This document shows positions 1-11,000 of a stretch of DNA of 64,000 nucleotides, piece after piece. The stretch lies in assembly GCA_021775755.1 (NCBI GenBank), contig JAJFHE010000039.1, positions 248,001 to 312,000 of the forward strand, in the 5' to 3' direction. This stretch comes from Hyphomicrobiales bacterium (GTDB lineage Bacteria > Pseudomonadota > Alphaproteobacteria > Rhizobiales > JAJFHB01). The position numbers were made by a program, and so were the translations under genes. The notes under the pieces were generated by a model. That model was not told the DNA's origin. It saw nothing but the letters and a program-made list of their open reading frames with translations, and made no database searches. Each line of letters begins with the position of its first letter. The stretch's first letter is position 1.

Positions 1-47
1 TCAAGTTTACTAAGAAAAACAATCGTTAGTGGTTAGCAGGGACGAGT

Positions 48-1427
48 ATGAGGGCGATTTACGCGGGGGTCATATGCGCGGCCGGGATTTTTCTCGCCGC
101 GCAATCTGCTGTCGCAATGTCACTGCGCGAGGCGGTGCACCATACGGTACACACGAACCCCGAAATCGGCGCGGCCCGTGCCGACCGGCGCGCCAACGCC
201 TATTCGCTCCTGCAGTCGCAAGGCCGGCTGGCTCCTGAAATTGATGTTGCCGCTGACGTCGGCGCTCAGCGTGTCGACCGCCCGAACGGACTTGCAGCCA
301 ACTTGAACCGTGTGTGGCGCAACCGGCGCCAGGCGGCGGTTACCGTGCGCCAGATCCTGTTCGATGGCTGGGAGCGCGCCAACGACATCTACCGTGCGGC
401 GGCACGACTCGATGCCTCGGCGTTGCGCGTGATGGAAACCTCGCAGCTCATCGCCCTGTCGGCGGTTGAAGCCTATATCGATGTTCGCCGGCATCTGGAA
501 CTGCTCGGCATTGCGCGCACCAATCTGACGCGTCACGAAGAGATATTGCGGATCGTGCGAGCGCGCGAAGAGGGCGGCAAGGCACCGGCGAGCGAGGTCG
601 ACCAGACAATTGAACGCGTTGCCGCCGCGCAAACCGCGGTTGCTGAAGTGCAGCAGGCGTGGCTCGAGGCGGTGGCGAAGTTCCATCGCGTGGTGGCGCT
701 TGAGCCGGGTAACCTCGAACGCGTCGGCCTGCCGAGCCAGCTGCCGCGTTCCGTGCAGGCAGCGATCGATGCGGCGCGGCAGAACAATCCGGGCATTCAG
801 GCTGCGGACGCGGACATCGATGCGGCGGCCTATGAGCGGGCGCAGTCGGAAAGCGGCTACTTGCCGGAAGTGTCGTTGCAGGGGACTGCGACTTTCGGTT
901 CGGATATCGGCGGCACGCCAGGACGCAGCAACGATCTGACTGGTCAGGTCGTGCTGTCGTGGAACCTCTTCAACGGCTTCCGGACGACCAACCGCTACCG
1001 CGAACTGGCGGAACGGGAAAACCAGTCGCGTCTGTTGCGCGAGGCGCGCACCAGAGAAGTGTCGGAAGGGGTTGAAAGAGCCTGGGCGGTGTTTACCATC
1101 GGCCGCGAGCGTGTTGTGCTGTTTGAGCAGCAGGTCGCCGAGAACGTCAAGGTGGTGGAAGCCTACAAACAGGAATACGAGCTCTCGAAGCGAAGCCTGC
1201 TCGATCTCCTCGATTCGGAACGGGCATTGTTCAACAGCAGGTTTCAGCTGATCAGCATCCGCGCGGTGCGCACGTTTTCCGCCTATCAGCTGCTCGCCAG
1301 CATGGGCGAAATTCTGCGCGCCCTGAACGTCGACGCGCCACGGGAAACCGTTGCCGATCACCGCCGCCAGAGCCAGGAGCCGCTGGGAATTTTCAATATC
1401 CAGATCGAGCCGCTGCGGCAGGACTAG
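48..1427 (+). CDS. TolC-family type I secretion outer membrane protein
   Basis: This is the outer-membrane channel of the type I secretion system encoded here. The 459-residue product begins with a hydrophobic signal peptide (AGVICAAGIFLAAQSAVA), followed by the usual TolC opening (SLREAVHHTVHTNPEI) and two long helical repeats containing the family phrases VRQILFDGW and LSWNLFNGFRT. Length is normal for the family. The ATG is preceded by a purine-rich ribosome site (AGGGACGAG). It is followed 50 bases later by the ABC transporter and then the HlyD-type adaptor, so all three secretion components lie together directly upstream of their presumed giant substrate. The family is clear from the sequence; the specific pairing with the giant gene is inferred from position. 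Confidence 0.93.
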   Translation: MRAIYAGVICAAGIFLAAQSAVAMSLREAVHHTVHTNPEIGAARADRRANAYSLLQSQGRLAPEIDVAADVGAQRVDRPNGLAANLNRVWRNRRQAAVTVRQILFDGWERANDIYRAAARLDASALRVMETSQLIALSAVEAYIDVRRHLELLGIARTNLTRHEEILRIVRAREEGGKAPASEVDQTIERVAAAQTAVAEVQQAWLEAVAKFHRVVALEPGNLERVGLPSQLPRSVQAAIDAARQNNPGIQAADADIDAAAYERAQSESGYLPEVSLQGTATFGSDIGGTPGRSNDLTGQVVLSWNLFNGFRTTNRYRELAERENQSRLLREARTREVSEGVERAWAVFTIGRERVVLFEQQVAENVKVVEAYKQEYELSKRSLLDLLDSERALFNSRFQLISIRAVRTFSAYQLLASMGEILRALNVDAPRETVADHRRQSQEPLGIFNIQIEPLRQD

Positions 1428-1477
1428 AGGTCAAACCGATATAAGTGGCATAGTGGCGGGGCTGTGGAGTTAGGAAT

Positions 1478-3658
1478 TTGGACGCACCCCACCAACAGGA
1501 CACGAATGCGCTGGCCGCTCCCGGCTCAACCGGTGAAGACGGGCCGGACGAGAGCGGTGAGGACTCGCTCCTTATGTGCCTGCGCTATGTGGCGGTGTCG
1601 CTAGGGCGGCCCTATTCCCGCGACGGCGTTCTCAACGGCCTACCGCTTCAACAAGACAAACTGAGCGTGGATCTTTTTACGCGTGCCGCCGAGCGGCTCG
1701 GGTTGCGTGCCAAACTGGTGGAGCGCCGGATTTCCACGGTACCGGCGATGCTCGCGCCGTTCGTTGTTCTCACGAAGAGCGAAGGTGCCGTTGTCGTTGT
1801 CGGCAAGAGCACTTCGGACAACACGGTTCAGATCGTCGTGCCGGCCGTTTCGGATGACCCCAAGACAGTACCGATCAGCGAACTTGAAGCCGAAGCAGGC
1901 GGGTATCTTTTCTACATTACGCTGGACGATGCGCGTTCCGCGCCGGCAGCGGAGGGACGCGGCCATTGGTTCTGGTCGAGTGTCCGGCGGTTCTGGCCCT
2001 CATGGATACAGATCATCGTGGCGGCATCGCTGATCAATCTGCTCGGCCTGGCCATGCCTTTGTTCATCATGAACGTTTATGACCGGGTGATCCCGAATCT
2101 TTCCATCCCGACGCTCTGGGCATTGGCGTCCGGTGTTGTCGTCGCGCTTCTGTTCGACTTCGTGCTCAAGCAAGTCCGAACGCACATTCTCGACCGTACC
2201 GGACAACGGGTCGATATGAAGGTTTCCGCCAGCCTGTTCGGCCACGCCCTGGCGATGCCGATGTCGGAGCGGCCGTCTTCCGCCGGGGTCATCGCCAACC
2301 AGATCCGCGAATTTGAATCCGTACGCGACTTTTTCACCTCCTCAAGCATAGTCGCGATTACCGATCTGGTGTTCATCGGCTTGTTCATCATGGTGCTCGT
2401 CGCCATCGTCGGCCCGATTGCCTATGTGCCTTTGGCGGCGGTGCCGGTGGTGGTGATCGTCACCCTGCTGGTTCAAATGCCGTTATCCCGCGCGGTCCAG
2501 GCGACGCAGGAGCAAGCGTCGCGGCGCCACTCGATCCTCGTTGAAAGTCTCGTCGGCATCGAAACCATCAAGGCTGTCGGCGGCGAAGGCGTCGTACAGG
2601 GCCGTTGGGAAAATGCGGTTGCCGCGACGACGCGCGCGACGGCATCGACGAAGTTCTGGTCGTCGTCGGCAATAGCGTTTACCGGCCTCGTACAGCAGGC
2701 CGTGAGTGTCATCATCATTGTCTGGGGCGTGTTCCTGATCGTCGATGGCAGCATTACGGTCGGCGGGCTGATCGCCGCCAACATCCTCGCCGGCCGCGTG
2801 CTCTCGCCGCTTGGCAATATCGCGATGACGCTGGCGCGGGCACAGCAGGCATTTGCGGCGATGCGCGGCGTGACCGCGCTGATGAAAATCCCCCGCGAAG
2901 GCGGGTCTGAGGTTCGCAGCGGATACGGCGTGCGCGGCGGTGCGGTGGAATTTCGCGACGTGACGTTCACCTATCACGGCGCGCCAACGCCGGCGCTCAG
3001 CGATCTGACGGTCAAGATCGATGCTGGCGAACGCGTCGGTATCGTCGGCCGCGTCGGGTCCGGCAAGACAACGATGGGCAAGCTGCTCGCTGGTTTCTAC
3101 CATCCCGATCAAGGATCCATCCTGGTCGACGAGCGTGAGGTCCGCGGCTACGACCCGGCGGCCTTGCGCCGCGGTGTCGGCTTTGTCGGGCAGGATCCGG
3201 AGCTGTTCATCGGTACGCTGCGAGAGAACATTATTCTTGGCCATCCGGCCGCCAGCGAAGAGCAGATCGCGAGGGCGACGGAGATCTCCGGCGTCGACGC
3301 GTTTGCAAGCGTTCACCCTCTCGGCCTCGACCTCCCGGTCGGCGAGCGTGGTGCGGGACTTTCCGGTGGGCAGAGGCATGCGGTGGTGCTGGCCCGCGCA
3401 CTCCTGCGCGAACCACGCATCCTGTTTTTGGACGAGCCATCGGGCGCCATGGATTCAACCACCGAGGCGGAATTGATTTCTCGTATCGGGCAGGCAACGG
3501 GCAGCGGCGAAACGCTTATCGTATGCAGCCATCGCCGCTCTTTCCTGCAACTCGTTGATCGCCTGCTGATCTTCGATCGCGGCCGGCTGGTGGCGGACGG
3601 TCCGCGCGACGATGTTCTGAAGGCGCTTGACGGTAACACGCAGGCGAGGCCGTCATGA
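1478..3658 (+). CDS. Type I secretion ABC transporter (permease-ATPase, LapB/LssB type)
   Basis: This inner-membrane exporter powers secretion of large RTX proteins. The 726-residue product has three parts. An N-terminal peptidase-C39-like domain (about residues 30-150) lacks a recognisable Cys-His catalytic pair, as in transporters for RTX adhesins that are not cleaved during export. A six-helix permease spans about 170-450. The ATPase domain (about 490-715) shows Walker A GRVGSGKTTMGKLL, signature LSGGQRHAVVLARAL and Walker B ILFLDEPSGAMD. The start is a TTG with GGAG eight bases upstream. The gene overlaps the adaptor gene by four bases (ATGA), indicating translational coupling. Family assignment is firm; the LapB/LssB subtype is my recognition of the overall pattern. 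Confidence 0.92.
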   Translation: MDAPHQQDTNALAAPGSTGEDGPDESGEDSLLMCLRYVAVSLGRPYSRDGVLNGLPLQQDKLSVDLFTRAAERLGLRAKLVERRISTVPAMLAPFVVLTKSEGAVVVVGKSTSDNTVQIVVPAVSDDPKTVPISELEAEAGGYLFYITLDDARSAPAAEGRGHWFWSSVRRFWPSWIQIIVAASLINLLGLAMPLFIMNVYDRVIPNLSIPTLWALASGVVVALLFDFVLKQVRTHILDRTGQRVDMKVSASLFGHALAMPMSERPSSAGVIANQIREFESVRDFFTSSSIVAITDLVFIGLFIMVLVAIVGPIAYVPLAAVPVVVIVTLLVQMPLSRAVQATQEQASRRHSILVESLVGIETIKAVGGEGVVQGRWENAVAATTRATASTKFWSSSAIAFTGLVQQAVSVIIIVWGVFLIVDGSITVGGLIAANILAGRVLSPLGNIAMTLARAQQAFAAMRGVTALMKIPREGGSEVRSGYGVRGGAVEFRDVTFTYHGAPTPALSDLTVKIDAGERVGIVGRVGSGKTTMGKLLAGFYHPDQGSILVDEREVRGYDPAALRRGVGFVGQDPELFIGTLRENIILGHPAASEEQIARATEISGVDAFASVHPLGLDLPVGERGAGLSGGQRHAVVLARALLREPRILFLDEPSGAMDSTTEAELISRIGQATGSGETLIVCSHRRSFLQLVDRLLIFDRGRLVADGPRDDVLKALDGNTQARPS

Positions 3659-4974
3659 TGAGTTCCGATGAATTTGCCTATGCCAACCAGGTGCGGACCG
3701 CACTTGAGGAACGCGCACCGCGCACCGCGTGGCTCATTCTGCTCATTTTGTTTCTGCTCATTGCGGCGGCGCTGGTGTGGGCGCGCTGGGCAGTGGTGGA
3801 GGAAGTGACGACAGGGCACGGGCGCGTCATTCCCTCGACGCAAAATCAGATCGTGCAGACGCTGGAGGGCGGGATCGTCAGCGCCATCGAAATATCCGAA
3901 GGCGATTTGGTCGAAGAGGGCCAGGTCATCATGCGGATTGACGATACCGGATTTGCCTCGCGTCTGGGCGAACTGCGGCAACGGCGCTGGGCGCTGCTGG
4001 CTGAGATCCTGCGCCGCGAGGCGGAGGCGTCCGGTGCGGCGGAACTCCCCGATCATGGCGATCTCATGCGCGAGGCGCCCCGGGTCTATGCAACGGAGAG
4101 TGAACTGTTCTCCGCACGCAGTGCAAAACATGAGGACGATCTCAATATTCTGCGCCAGCAGAAAATTCAGCGTCAACGCGAATTCGAAGAGCTGCAGGCA
4201 CGTGAGACACGGCTTGCCAATGCGCGGGTGCCGCTCCAGCGCGAGCTCGAATTGACCCGGTCGATGTATGAATCCGGTGTGGTGCCGGAGATTGAATTCC
4301 TGCGCCTTCAGCGTCAGGCCGTTGAAATGGATGGAGATCTGACGGTCATGCGCGCATCGATCGAAACCGCGGCGGCGGGCGTTGTCGAGGCGCAGGGGCG
4401 CATTACAAATGCCGGCACCACCTTCCGTTCCGAAGCGCGCGAGAGGCTGGCAACAGCGCGCGCGGAGCTCGCGATCATCGATGAATCGATCAAAGCGGCT
4501 CGCGACCGTGTTCTGCGGACCGCGCTTTTGGCGCCCGTGCGCGGTGTCGTCAACACGCTGACGGTCACCACAATCGGTGCGGTGACCCAGCCGGGGCAGG
4601 CGGTGGCGGAGATCGTGCCGCTTGACGACACGCTGTTGATCGAGGCGCGCATTCGCCCCCAGGACGTCGCATTCATTCACCCCGGTCAACAGGCAAGCGT
4701 CAAGCTAACTGCATATGATTACTCGATTTATGGCGCTCTTGACGGAGAAGTTGAGCGTATCGGCGCCGACACGGTGACCGACGAAACCGGTGAGAGCTAC
4801 TACCAGGTCGTGATCCGGACTCATGAACACGCTTTGACGGGACGGGAGGGGGCATTGCCGATCATTCCGGGCATGGTGGCGACGGTCGACATTCTGACCG
4901 GAGACAAGACTGTTTTCGACTATCTGGCGAAACCCGTATTACGTGTGCGGGACGAAGCGCTCCGCGAAAGGTAG
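3655..4974 (+). CDS. HlyD-family periplasmic adaptor of type I secretion
   Basis: This membrane-fusion protein joins the ABC transporter to the TolC-like channel. The 439-residue product has a short cytoplasmic N-terminus, one membrane helix (WLILLILFLLIAAALVWARW), and a lipoyl-like half (GRVIPSTQNQIVQTLEGGIV). A long coiled-coil hairpin spans about residues 100-270. The second lipoyl half begins near LAPVRGVVNTLTVTTIGAV, and a beta-barrel domain ends the chain. It starts inside the stop region of the transporter gene (ATGA overlap). A 95-base AT-rich gap then precedes the giant gene, so the substrate probably has its own promoter. Confidence 0.93.
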   Translation: MMSSDEFAYANQVRTALEERAPRTAWLILLILFLLIAAALVWARWAVVEEVTTGHGRVIPSTQNQIVQTLEGGIVSAIEISEGDLVEEGQVIMRIDDTGFASRLGELRQRRWALLAEILRREAEASGAAELPDHGDLMREAPRVYATESELFSARSAKHEDDLNILRQQKIQRQREFEELQARETRLANARVPLQRELELTRSMYESGVVPEIEFLRLQRQAVEMDGDLTVMRASIETAAAGVVEAQGRITNAGTTFRSEARERLATARAELAIIDESIKAARDRVLRTALLAPVRGVVNTLTVTTIGAVTQPGQAVAEIVPLDDTLLIEARIRPQDVAFIHPGQQASVKLTAYDYSIYGALDGEVERIGADTVTDETGESYYQVVIRTHEHALTGREGALPIIPGMVATVDILTGDKTVFDYLAKPVLRVRDEALRER

Positions 4975-5041
4975 AAATTTCCGCGTAAACTAAAATTTTT
5001 GTTATTTGTACGCAAACCGTTCCACGGTCGCCTGATCGGAG

Positions 5042-5047
5042 TATAAT
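5042..5047 (+). promoter_or_regulatory. Candidate -10 box for the giant adhesin gene
   Basis: A perfect TATAAT lies in the AT-rich gap 4975-5069, upstream of the 20.6-kb gene. I see no convincing -35 at the normal distance (GTTCCA at 5019-5024 is poor). If used, transcription would begin around 5053 and leave a leader of under 20 bases with no Shine-Dalgarno before the TTG at 5070. The assignment is tentative and rests on the hexamer and its position alone. Confidence 0.4.
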
Positions 5048-5069
5048 AAAACGTAAATATAATAATAAT

Positions 5070-8000
5070 TTGCCCTGGGTCGAAAGGGATGGCGGCATTC
5101 AGGCGAGCAAAGCAGCATTAGCTCCTCACGCGGTCTATATCTGGGCGGATGGCTCAGCCATCACGATTCCGGACGCCCATATTCTGTTTACGGCTCAATT
5201 TTCGCGCATCGGAAGCGACCTTGTTCTGACCGGTGAAGACGGTCAGACAATCGTTGTTGTCGGTTACTTTAACCTGCAGCCTCCTCCCAATCTGTTTTCG
5301 CCCGAAGGGGCCATGCTGAGTGCCGATGTGGTGTTGAGCCTTGCCGGTCCGCTGGCGCCGGCGCAATACGCGCAGACGGACGTGCCGGAAGGGCAAGACC
5401 CGATCGGCCAGGTCGAGACGATCGAGGGAAGCGCCACGGCGACGCGTGCCAACGGCATGGTCGTCGAGCTTCAAGTCGGGACGTCGGTGTTTCAGAACGA
5501 TGTCGTCCAGACCGCGGAAGGTTCATCGCTCGGTATTACATTCATCGACGAAACCGTATTCTCGCTGTCGGGCAACAGCCGGATGGTCCTGAACGAACTG
5601 ATTTACACGCCGGGCGGTTCGTCCAACTCTATGCTGTTCAATCTGGTGGAAGGCACGTTCGTGTTCGTCGCCGGCCAGGTTGCGCCGACCGGCGACATGC
5701 GCATCGATACGCCGGTGGCGACCATGGGCATTCGCGGCACCGCTCCCTTCACGGTCATCGGATCGGACGGCACTACAAAATTTTCGATTGTGCCCACACC
5801 GGGCGGTGGAATCGGCGAGTACCTTCTGTTCGACAAGCTCTCCGGCGCTCTGCTCGGCACGGTCAATGCCACAACCGTTGGGTCGGATCAGTTCCTGCAG
5901 CTGACCAGTGTCGGCGGCGATGTGCAGATCATTGACAAGACGCCTGAAGATTTTGCCACGGAAAACGCGGTTCAGCAGGAAGTCTACGATGCGTTCACCA
6001 GCATGAGCAGCCGCGTCGATGCCGGTGAGCCGGCGGTGGGCGACGGTTCCGGCGAGGGTGGTGAAGGCGGCGAGGGTGGTGAAGGCGGCGAGGGTGGCGA
6101 AGGCGGCGAGGGTGGTGAAGGCGGCGAAGGTGGTGAAGGCGGCACAGGTGGCGAAGGCGGCACAGGCGGCGAAGGCGGTGCCGGTGGCGAAGGTGGTACA
6201 GGTGGTGAAGGCGGTACAGGCGGCGAAAGCGGCGGCGCAACGGGCTCCGGCATTTCAACTGACGCCGGCGGCGCAACAGCGAGCTCACTAACCGGCACGT
6301 CGGGACCGACCGGCGGAACGTCAGGGACGGGCGGCGGCGGTACGTCGGGCAGTGGCGGTGGAACCACAAGTGGTGGCGGCACTACGACAACGACAACCGA
6401 CACCCCTACGACAGTAACAAATCAGGCGCCGATAATTGACCTTACAGGTGTTGCGCCGGCTGGCAGTCCTGGTGTTGAGCCGACGGTCAATGAAGACGGC
6501 TCAGTCACGCTTACCGGCTTCGATGTATCGGATCCGGACGGCGGCGGCGAAATCACTATTGGAATTATCGCAGGCTCGACCGCTACGCTCGCGCAGACCG
6601 CTGGCCTGACCTTTACGCAAGGCGATGGCACGAACGACACCACAATGGCGTTTTCCGGAACGCCGGATGCCATCAACGACGCGCTGAACGGCCTGAACTA
6701 CTTCCCGACGGCGAACGACGATAACGGCGGCAGCCTGACGATTTCGGCAAGCGACGGTCAGTCGACGGCTACGGCAACGCTCATCGTCAACATAACGCCG
6801 CAGCCCGACGATCCGATCGCCCGGGCGGATACATTCGATATTACCGAGGACACCGGTCTCAACGACAGCGTGTTCGCCGATAACGGTGCCGGCATTGACG
6901 AGGACCCAGACACCGGTTCGTCGTTTACCGTGACGTCCGTCAATGGCGTGGTGGGCAATGTCGGCTCGGCCATCGTTCTGGCGTCTGGCGTATCCGCCAC
7001 CGTGCAGGCCAACGGTCAGATTACCGCGACGGTACCGGAGAGCTTCACGGCCGCGACCTCGGTTTCGGACAATCTGACCTACACCATTACAGACGACACC
7101 GGCCGCACCGCAACGGCAACCGTGACTATCAACACGACCGGCGTGAACGATGCGCCGACGGCGTCGCCCGTGACCATCGGTGTGTCTGAAGAGGGCCCGC
7201 CGGCCAATGGAAATTTCGCCGGTGCCGACGTGGATGGGACGGTGAGCAGTTTTGCCATCGCCACGCAGCCCATCGTTGGCACCGTTACAAACAACAACAA
7301 CGGCACCTTCACATTCAACCCGGGCACAGCGTTCGATTCACTTGCTGCCGGCGTCATCCAGCCGATTACATTCACCTACACCGCAACCGACAACAACGGC
7401 GCGGTGTCGGCACCGGCGACAGTCACCGTCAACATCACCGGTGTGAACGACGATCCGTTCCTCGGCACCGCCGATACCGCCGGCGCCGCGACCGAAATCG
7501 CCGACGGGGCTCCCGGCGAGAATGCAACGACGCATCAGGATGCCGGCACCATCGCCTTCTTCGATCTCGATGCGTTGGATTCGCATACGGTGTTGGTGAC
7601 GCCGCAGGGCGGCGGGTTCCTCGGCACGTTCAACGCGGTCGTGGCCACCGATACGTCAGTCGACTGGACATTTACCGTTGCCGATAGCGCGCTCGACGGT
7701 CTCGCCGGCAGCGATGTCCGCACACAGGATTATCTCGTCACGATCGACGACGGCAATACGGGTTCAGTATCCACAACCGTCCGGATCACGATCGATGGAA
7801 CCGGAGACAACCCGGTCATCACTTCATCGGCGTTTTCGCTGAACGAGAACACGACCGCGGTCGGTACCATCGCGACGAGCGACGATGACACGGGCGATAG
7901 CGCGGTGTTCGGCATTACCGGCAACGGCGCCGACGATGCCCTGTTCTCAATCAATCAGGTGTCCGGTGCGCTGTCGTTCCTGAGCGCGCCCGACCGGGAG

Positions 8001-11000
8001 AATCCGCAAGACACTGGTGGTGCGGCCGGCGACAATATCTACGAGGTCGAGGTCAGCGCGGAAGACAATGACGGCCTCATTACAACGCGCACCATTCAGG
8101 TCACGGTCGATAACGTCAATGAGACGCCGAGCGCGTCGAACGCCACCCTGTCGGCGACGGAGGACACGGCGCGCGCGTTCACTGTTGCCGATTTCGGTTA
8201 TACCGATCCGGAAGGCGTGGCGCTGGCCAGCATCACCATCGACAGCCTGCCGGCGAACGGCACGCTTGCGGTCTCAGGCACCGGGGTCAGCCTGTTCCAA
8301 ACGATCCTCGCCGCCGATATCCCAAATCTGACCTATACGCCTTCTCCCAACCTGAGCGGGACCGGGCTTTCGACATTCAACTTCACCGCATCGGATGGCG
8401 TCAACGACAGCGCGCAGCAGACCATCACGTTCAATGTGGCGGCGGATAACGACGCGCCGGTGATCGCGCTCTTGTCACGAGTCTTCAATTACACTGAGGG
8501 CGACGGTCAGATTGTCATCGATACGCTGGCGCCAGCGACGCTCATCGATATTGACAGTACCGACTTTGACGGCGGCACGGTCACCGCGACGATCACGGCG
8601 GGCGGCGATGCGGCGGAGGATCGTCTGTCAGCCGACACATCGGGCAATGTGGCACTTAGCGGGACGGCAGCGTCGTCAACGGTGAGTGTCGGCGGCACGG
8701 TGATCGGCACGCTTGTCAATGCGATCGCGGAAGGCAACGACTTCGTTGTCACTTTGAACGCAAACGCGACGCCGGCGCTGGTGCAGGATCTGCTGCGCGC
8801 CATCTCCTACGAAAACACCGATACCAACGACCCGACCGGCGGTGCGCGCACCGTGTCGATTACGGTCAGCGATGGCGACGGCGGCACGTCCGCCGCCGCG
8901 GTGTCGACGATCACCGTGCTGCCGCAGAACGACGATCCGACGACGGCCAATCTCGGCGGCGACAGCTTCACCTATTCGGAAGGCGACGGCGCGGTCATCA
9001 TCGACCAGGCGACGGCGGCAACGCTCACAGATGTCGACAGCCCCGACTTCAACGGTGGTGTGCTCACGGTTTCGATCCCGACGGGGCGGGTGAGCGCGGA
9101 AGACGTTCTCTCGATCAGCACATCGGGCACCGGGATCACGCTGTCTAACGGCATGAATGTCGGTTCGGTGGTTTCCGCGGGCGGTACGGCCATTGGTTTC
9201 GTCGGATCGGGCGGTAGCATCAATCAGAGTGTGGTGGTTAATTTCAACACCGCCGACGCGACGCAGGCACGCGTCGAGCAGCTGGTGCGGGCGATCACTT
9301 ATGAGAACCTCGACACTGACAGCCCGACGGAAACCGCCCGAACGGCGCGTTTCGTCATCACCGATGGCGATACCGGCACGACAGCGAATGCCGATGTCAC
9401 GATAACCGTTGCCGCCGTGAACGATGCGCCCTCGCTCGACCTTGACGTTGGCGACGATACAGCGGCCGGCAACGATTTTGCCGGCACTTTCGTGGAAGAC
9501 GGTGGTGCGGTTGCCATACATGACAGCGTTGCTATCGCCGACGCCGACGACACCAACATCGAATCCGCAACGGTCACGCTCACCAACCGTCTCGATGGTG
9601 CAGCTGAAAGTCTCTCGGTATCAGGCGCGCTGCCCGCCGGCATCACCACAACGGGCTACAATGCGGCAACCGGCGAACTCATCCTTACCGGCGCAGCATC
9701 GATTGCCAGCTATCAAACGGCGATCCAACAGATCCGCTACGACAATACAAGCGACACGCCGAATGCAACGGACCGGGTGATCGAAATTGTCGTCAATGAC
9801 GGCGATGTGGACAGTGCGGTGGCGACGGCGACCTTGTCGATAACGCCGGTGAACGATCCCACGACCGTTGATCTGCCGCGCGGTGCGGCTTTCGGCGGCG
9901 CGGTGACGGATTTCGCGATCGTCAGTCCGGCATCGGGGATGCCGTCCGGGGATCTGACGGTTTCCGTGTGGATCAACGATCCGTCGACGACGACGACCCG
10001 CGAGACCTACTTCTCCTACGGAATCCAGAACGGTCCATCGACCGAGAACGAGATTGCGCTGTGGAAGGAAGGCGGCAATTTCGGTGTCTGGTTTAACGAC
10101 CTGCTTGTTCCCACTTCGGTGGCGGTTCCGAGCGATGGCAACTGGCATCATTTTGCCGTGACATTCGATACCTCGTCCGGCGCGTTCGAAGTGTTCCTTG
10201 ACGGCGTGTCCGCCGATACGGGGACGGCCAACGCAGGCGCCATCGCCACCACCGGCGGGGCGCTGGTGTTCGGCCAGGAGCAAGATACGCTTGGCGGCGG
10301 GTTCGAGGTCGACCAGGCGCTGACCGGCAGCATCGCGGATTTCGGGATCTTTTCCGGCATCAAGACGCCGGGCGACATCGCCAACTTTGCCGCCGGCAAC
10401 TTTGTGCCGGGCACGGCAAATATCTTCCTGCGCTGGAACGACGCCACCCAGACCTTCGTCGATATCGCCGGGTCGAATGTCATCACCACGAACGGCAACG
10501 TGACCACCGATACCGGCCCGGTCGTGATTGCCCGGGAAGATGGGCTTTCGATCATCTCCGGCATCGAGATCACCGATATCGATGACGGCGCCAGCCCGAT
10601 TGCCGTGACGCTTGCGGTAAACAACGGCACGCTGGCGATTACGGGAACCACGGCCGGACTGAATTTCTCCGATGGCGACGGCTCCGATGGCACGCTCGCT
10701 TTTTCGGGCACACAGACGGCCATCAACACGGCACTGTCGGCCTCTATCCTCTATCAACCCGATGCCGATTTCGACGGCACCGACACGCTGGCCGTTACGG
10801 CGGACGATGGCGGGGGAACCGGCGTCGGCACGCTCAATCTCACTTTCGATGTCGTTGGCAGTAACGATGCACCGACGCTCGATCTGGATGTCGGAGATGA
10901 TACCGCGGCGGGCAACGACTTTGCCGGCGCGTTTGTCGAGAACGGCGGACCCGTTGCAATCAACGACGGTGTTGCCGTCGCGGACGCTGACGACACAAAC

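Noticed and set aside
6052-6236. Regular short repeats that could suggest a CRISPR array
   Set aside because: Units are 9 bases, tandem without spacers, and in frame as GGE/GGT inside a coding sequence.
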